In this document: positions 41,958 to 44,945 of the stretch, piece by piece
Layout: every line of letters begins with the position of its first letter
How positions within the stretch are numbered: position 1 is the first letter of the stretch
Origin: Planctomycetota bacterium
GTDB lineage: Bacteria; Planctomycetota; Phycisphaerae; Sedimentisphaerales; Anaerobacaceae
Assembly (NCBI GenBank): GCA_014384025.1
Contig: JACNGQ010000270.1
Location: 1 to 44,945 of the forward strand
Direction of reading: 5' to 3'
Length of the DNA stretch: 44,945 bases
Notes under the pieces: model-generated
Database searches by the model: none
What the model saw: the letters and a program-made list of their open reading frames with translations, nothing else
What the model was told of the DNA's origin: nothing
Made by a program: the position numbers and the translations under genes

Positions 41958-42432
41958 AATCAGACCTCCTTAAACAGATTAACGTTATGATAAATTATGC
42001 TTTGACCACACACCAAAACACTGATTGTATTCGAGAAGCATTTAAGAGGATTGTTAAATTTAGCTTGCTTACAGGAGAGTTAAACAACCACCACCTTCCT
42101 TCCCAAAGCTCGCTTTGAGCTATTAACTGAAATATGGCAATCTTATGACGAGATACAAAGTTTTCACTTGACACGATGTATCTTACTTATTAACCTAAAT
42201 TAGCTGAAAATTACGTAAAATCAGCCTGAAGAAAGGAAAATACATTAAATCCTATAATTATATTTATATCAAATTAACTGCTTTTACGTCAAGGGAATTC
42301 CCTTGGATTAGAAGCGTTATTTTGATAAGATGATATAGGAAATCGCGGCTTTATGGATTTTATAGCCGTGAAAAGTGTTTAAATAACAGTTAACAGGCAG
42401 CTTAATCTAAAGTGAGAAGGAGAAGGTGGACT
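41958..42432. other. Divergent intergenic region between LamG paralogue 5 and the pseudopilin gene
   Basis: The region contains the LamG leader element (42001-42017), a TACAAT -10-like box on the minus strand just upstream of it, and a plus-strand TTGACA at 42168-42173 whose matching -10 is poor (TAACCT after 17 bases). A short inverted repeat AGCTC-GCTTT-GAGCT lies at about 42107-42121. No gene was recognised. Confidence 0.45.
42001..42017 (-). promoter_or_regulatory. Conserved leader hairpin/operator before LamG paralogue 5
   Basis: The coding strand reads TTTGGTGTGTGGTCAAA, matching the element at 25335 except for one stem base (a mismatch in the fifth pair). It is 44 bases upstream of the start codon. 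GAATACAATC, with a TACAAT box, precedes it. Confidence 0.55.
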
Positions 42433-43251
42433 ATGGACGAGATAAAAGTTTTTAGACCTTTCGGAGCTAAAATTATCAGCCGAAGGACCGCAGGGAATAC
42501 AAGAGGTTTTACATTAATCGAACTTCTGGTAGTTATCGCTATCATTGCTGTTTTGATGGCGATCTTAATGCCGGCACTGAACCGCGCCCGTTTACAGGGT
42601 AAACGGGCTGCCTGCATGGGCAATCTAAAGCAACTTACCTTAGCTTGGATTATGTACGCCGATGAGAACGATGATAAAATACCCTTTGCAAATCCCAATG
42701 CTGATGGTTGGGTGGAGTGGGTGAGCAATCAAAACGCACCTGAACAACAAAAACGCGCAGGCATCAGGGGAGGAACTCTTTATGAATACTGCCCCAATGA
42801 GAAGTCCTACTGTTGTCCCACCGGGATACGAGGAGAGGTAGTCACCTATGCGATTACGGACGCGATGAACGGTTATTCTGGTCATCCATGGTCTGATGGG
42901 ATGACCTTTACAAAAAGGAGTTCGATTAAACAGGGTTCGAAGCGTCTTGTTTTTATTGACGAGGGACGCCTAAGTCCCAACAGTTGGACAATTTGGTATA
43001 CAGAGCCACGCTGGTGGGACCAAATTACCCGTCGACATGGCCAGGGAACTACGCTTTCCTTTGCAGACGGGCACAGTGATTATTACAAATGGAGCGATCC
43101 CCGCACCTTTAAGGTTACAGAAGCTGAATACAACGAGTGGCAGGGTAGTCTGCGTCTCTCAGTGGATGCGTCCCGACAGCCTGGTAACCAAGACTTATAC
43201 AAAGTACAGAAAGGAGCTTGGGGAAAACTGGGTTATACACCTACAAATTAA
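42433..43251 (+). CDS. Type II secretion/type IV pseudopilin-like protein with H-x9-DG C-terminus
   Basis: ATG 42433 gives 272 residues, with AAGGAG and GAAGGTGG upstream; a GTG at 42412 is less likely because it overlaps this purine-rich region. The prepilin peptidase site is G25-F26-TLIE30, with glutamate at +5 of the mature protein, followed by a hydrophobic helix ([19 protein letters not shown]). The middle has cysteines in [10 protein letters not shown]. Near the C-terminus, H followed by nine residues and DG ([14 protein letters not shown]) is the H-x9-DG motif of planctomycete and related pseudopilins. Such proteins occur in many copies in these genomes and are presumed surface or secretion components. 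Confidence 0.85.
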   Translation: MDEIKVFRPFGAKIISRRTAGNTRGFTLIELLVVIAIIAVLMAILMPALNRARLQGKRAACMGNLKQLTLAWIMYADENDDKIPFANPNADGWVEWVSNQNAPEQQKRAGIRGGTLYEYCPNEKSYCCPTGIRGEVVTYAITDAMNGYSGHPWSDGMTFTKRSSIKQGSKRLVFIDEGRLSPNSWTIWYTEPRWWDQITRRHGQGTTLSFADGHSDYYKWSDPRTFKVTEAEYNEWQGSLRLSVDASRQPGNQDLYKVQKGAWGKLGYTPTN

Positions 43252-43339
43252 TAGGTGTGATTTTGTTCGGGGAACAAGGCAGCTTAAAGTGCTCTTAAGA
43301 TGATTGTGAGCGCATTTTATAAATGACAGCTTCGTATTG

Positions 43340-43840
43340 TTACAGGGAGTTGTTTTCCTCGTCCTGCCTGCGCTCTCGGTCGGTAAAATCCTCATCGTAG
43401 TGAGAATGTCTGGTTTTGTGTTTTTTCGCATAGCGTTCCAGGGGCTTTGCCAGCTTTGAGAGACCCGCAAGGACGACAATTGCAATAAGAGTCGATACGA
43501 CCGCCAGGTCGTGAAAACCGGCGCCACAAGACATTCCAATACTTGCAACGAGCCAGATGGTTGCTGCTGTTGTCAGCCCGTGTACGCCGCGTCTGTCCTG
43601 GATGAGTGCACCGGCTCCTAAAAAGCCGACACCTGTAACAATCTGAGCAGCTATCCTTGTGGTAGAACCTTCAGTGACAATCATTCGTTTGGAAATTATA
43701 GTAAAGATGGCTGCGCCAAGGCATATTAAGAGATTTGTCCGAAGACCGGCGGACTTGCCGCTAAGCTCTCTCTCGAGGCCTATTGCCGCTCCAAGAAAAG
43801 TTGCCAAGATTATACTGAATACATCTTGCTGCCAAATCAT
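43340..43840 (-). CDS. MgtC/SapB family membrane protein
   Basis: The start is placed at ATG 43840 (166 residues), with AAAGGT upstream. The upstream TTG at 43855 would make the ribosome-binding site part of the gene. The N-terminal membrane domain shows the MgtC signature: GAAIGLERELSGKSAGLRTN, LICLGAAIFTI, RIAAQIVTGVGFLGAGALI and GLTTAATIWLVASIG. The C-terminal tail is short and charged, without the ACT-like domain of virulence MgtC proteins. Function in bacteria varies (magnesium stress, modulation of ATP synthase). It starts 5 bases after the stop codon of the upstream aroB'-type gene, so both are co-transcribed. Confidence 0.9.
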   Translation of the reverse strand: MIWQQDVFSIILATFLGAAIGLERELSGKSAGLRTNLLICLGAAIFTIISKRMIVTEGSTTRIAAQIVTGVGFLGAGALIQDRRGVHGLTTAATIWLVASIGMSCGAGFHDLAVVSTLIAIVVLAGLSKLAKPLERYAKKHKTRHSHYDEDFTDRERRQDEENNSL

Positions 43841-43844
43841 AAAT

Positions 43845-44840
43845 CTACCTTTCAATCAGAGTTTCATCAACCTGCATACCGAAGTGCCTGCCGGCTTTTT
43901 CGATATGGCCCAGTACTTTATCGCCCTGCTTTAAAGCTGTGACCGAAACCGCTTTTCCATCCGGGCTGACAAGCCGAATCGTCTCGGCGTTTTGAAGGAC
44001 GAGGGTTATCGGTTGGCCTTCGGCGTCGGCCTCGATGAGCATGACAGGTCTTTTTTCGATTTTGTTTCTACCGAGGTAAGCGATCTGGCTTTTGCCCTGG
44101 AAATTTATGAGCAGGACTTCGTCGCCCGCCTTTAAATCGGCCAGATATTTTGTCTTACCGCCCGGCGTCAGGGTGTATGCGTGTACGGCCCCGGCATTGA
44201 CACGGAACGGTCGGGATGCGACGTAAGGATTGTCGATGGATTCCGAATGTATCAGGAAGAAGCCGGAAGCGGTATTGCCGACGAGCATCCCTTCGCCCAA
44301 AGCCATCTGCGTACAGGTGTCGAGACAGGCCCGATCGCCCATGCCCAATTGTTTTATACCTGTGATAGTGGCTGTTACGAGAGAGACCTTTTCGCTGACG
44401 CCGTGTATGAGATCGGCGCATTTCTTTATCTGGTTTATGTCGGTGGTATCTAAGAGGACACCGTCAACGCCTTTTTCGAGTATTTCAACCATAAGTTTGG
44501 CCTGTTCGCTGTTTTCGACCTGGACAATAATATTTTTACCTCGCCGGGCTAACAGGTTTTCTATCGGTATAATCGTCCAGTCAAGCATTCTAAGGACAAT
44601 GATTTTATCGGCGGGTAATGCAGCCGCTTTGTCCTCATCTTTCTTGCTGGCTATATCGATGAACTCGACATCTACACCCGGCTTGATGTCACCATCTTTT
44701 TCGACGGTCTTTATTTTGCCGAATTGCCGGACGGTTTCGCTCTGGCCGTCAGGCAGAACAACGGCCTGGGCCCCGCTTTCGAGGGCTGCTATGGCGATTT
44801 CCTTATTATATGGAACAACATTTACCCATAAATATTTCAT
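43845..44840 (-). CDS. aroB': 3-dehydroquinate synthase II (archaeal type)
   Basis: ATG 44840 gives 331 residues (MKYLWVNVVPYNKE), the usual family length; a GTG at 44882 would lie upstream of the likely transcription start. Family elements are ALESGAQAVVLPDG near the N-terminus, VDGVLLDTTD, TATITGIKQLGMGDRACLDTC, LGEGMLVGNTASGFFLIHSES, RPFRVNAGAVHAYTLTPGGKTKYL and RNKIEKRPVMLIEADA. The enzyme converts 2-amino-3,7-dideoxy-D-threo-hept-6-ulosonate to 3-dehydroquinate in the alternative start of aromatic amino acid synthesis known from methanogens. The partner enzyme (ADH synthase) is not in the window. The product is soluble and cytoplasmic. Confidence 0.9.
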   Translation of the reverse strand: MKYLWVNVVPYNKEIAIAALESGAQAVVLPDGQSETVRQFGKIKTVEKDGDIKPGVDVEFIDIASKKDEDKAAALPADKIIVLRMLDWTIIPIENLLARRGKNIIVQVENSEQAKLMVEILEKGVDGVLLDTTDINQIKKCADLIHGVSEKVSLVTATITGIKQLGMGDRACLDTCTQMALGEGMLVGNTASGFFLIHSESIDNPYVASRPFRVNAGAVHAYTLTPGGKTKYLADLKAGDEVLLINFQGKSQIAYLGRNKIEKRPVMLIEADAEGQPITLVLQNAETIRLVSPDGKAVSVTALKQGDKVLGHIEKAGRHFGMQVDETLIER

Positions 44841-44887
44841 TTTTCTTACGTCCTCAGTCAAAGTTAACAAAACCTCACCCACACGAG

Positions 44888-44916
44888 ATTTAACTCAGAT
44901 AGGATAATATTGTCAA
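44888..44916 (-). promoter_or_regulatory. Sigma70-type promoter of the aroB'-mgtC transcript
   Basis: On the minus strand a perfect TTGACA (44916-44911) and TTAAAT (44893-44888) are separated by 17 bases. Transcription would begin near 44880, about 40 bases before ATG 44840, and GAGGA lies about 10 bases before that ATG. This supports the ATG over the GTG at 44882. Confidence 0.6.
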
Positions 44917-44945
44917 CTGCTTTTATTATCGAGTGTTTTCGAGCC

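Noticed and set aside
42168-42196. A plus-strand promoter with perfect TTGACA before the pseudopilin gene.
   Set aside because: The box at the right spacing (TAACCT) matches the -10 consensus poorly and lies more than 200 bases from the start codon, so it is mentioned only within the intergenic entry.

Overview
This is a bacterial chromosome segment, most likely from a planctomycete of the class Phycisphaerae (Sedimentisphaerales-like). That placement is inferred from protein style: large secreted LamG proteins ending in a 'FDDIRLY' domain, Tat-exported hydrolases, an H-x9-DG pseudopilin, and beta-helix proteins closing with 'VNMGAYGG'. No complete marker gene is present to confirm it.

Layout. 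(1) 1-650: the 3' end of a 23S rRNA gene, a spacer, a 5S rRNA gene and a strong terminator. Just downstream, a DMT_6-family gene sits between this terminator and a second, broken copy of the 5S 3' half plus terminator (1076-1331), which is split by a palindromic insertion. (2) 1395-7785, plus strand: a candidate peptide-modification locus. It has two tandem RiPP-precursor-like proteins (leader-like helical domain, signal-peptide-like hydrophobic stretch, short 'GISPDR' acidic tail), a B12-binding radical SAM enzyme, an ICMT/PEMT-type membrane methyltransferase, a membrane polyferredoxin, a metallo-beta-lactamase-fold hydrolase and a Tat-exported aldo/keto reductase lipoprotein. This is the best candidate for an undescribed system. 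(3) 8247-13135, plus strand: a secreted protein with an internal duplication, a DUF456 membrane protein, and a beta-helix/phosphotriesterase fusion.

(4) 13117-20542, minus strand: a tight five-gene set of exported proteins: DUF362 fused to SMP-30/gluconolactonase, a BNR/sialidase-like protein, an M19 dipeptidase, a neutral-ceramidase-like protein and a second DUF362 protein. (5) 20754-27608 and 36132-41957, minus strand: two groups (three plus two) of paralogous LamG proteins with variable N-terminal and nearly constant C-terminal domains. Each group ends in a related perfect-hairpin terminator. Four of the five genes have a conserved TTTGG-N7-CCAAA type hairpin or operator 36-44 bases before the start codon.

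(6) 28050-35984, between the LamG groups: a DUF4097 lipoprotein preceded by a truncated copy of its own C-terminus, a hybrid sensor kinase with a XylR_N/V4R sensor, and an operon of di-haem peroxidase, metallophosphoesterase and cytochrome c lipoprotein. (7) 42433-44916: an H-x9-DG pseudopilin, an MgtC-like membrane protein, and an archaeal-type 3-dehydroquinate synthase II with a good sigma70-like promoter. No tRNA gene, CRISPR array or transposase gene was recognised. All function calls come from reading sequence motifs by eye; no database search was run.
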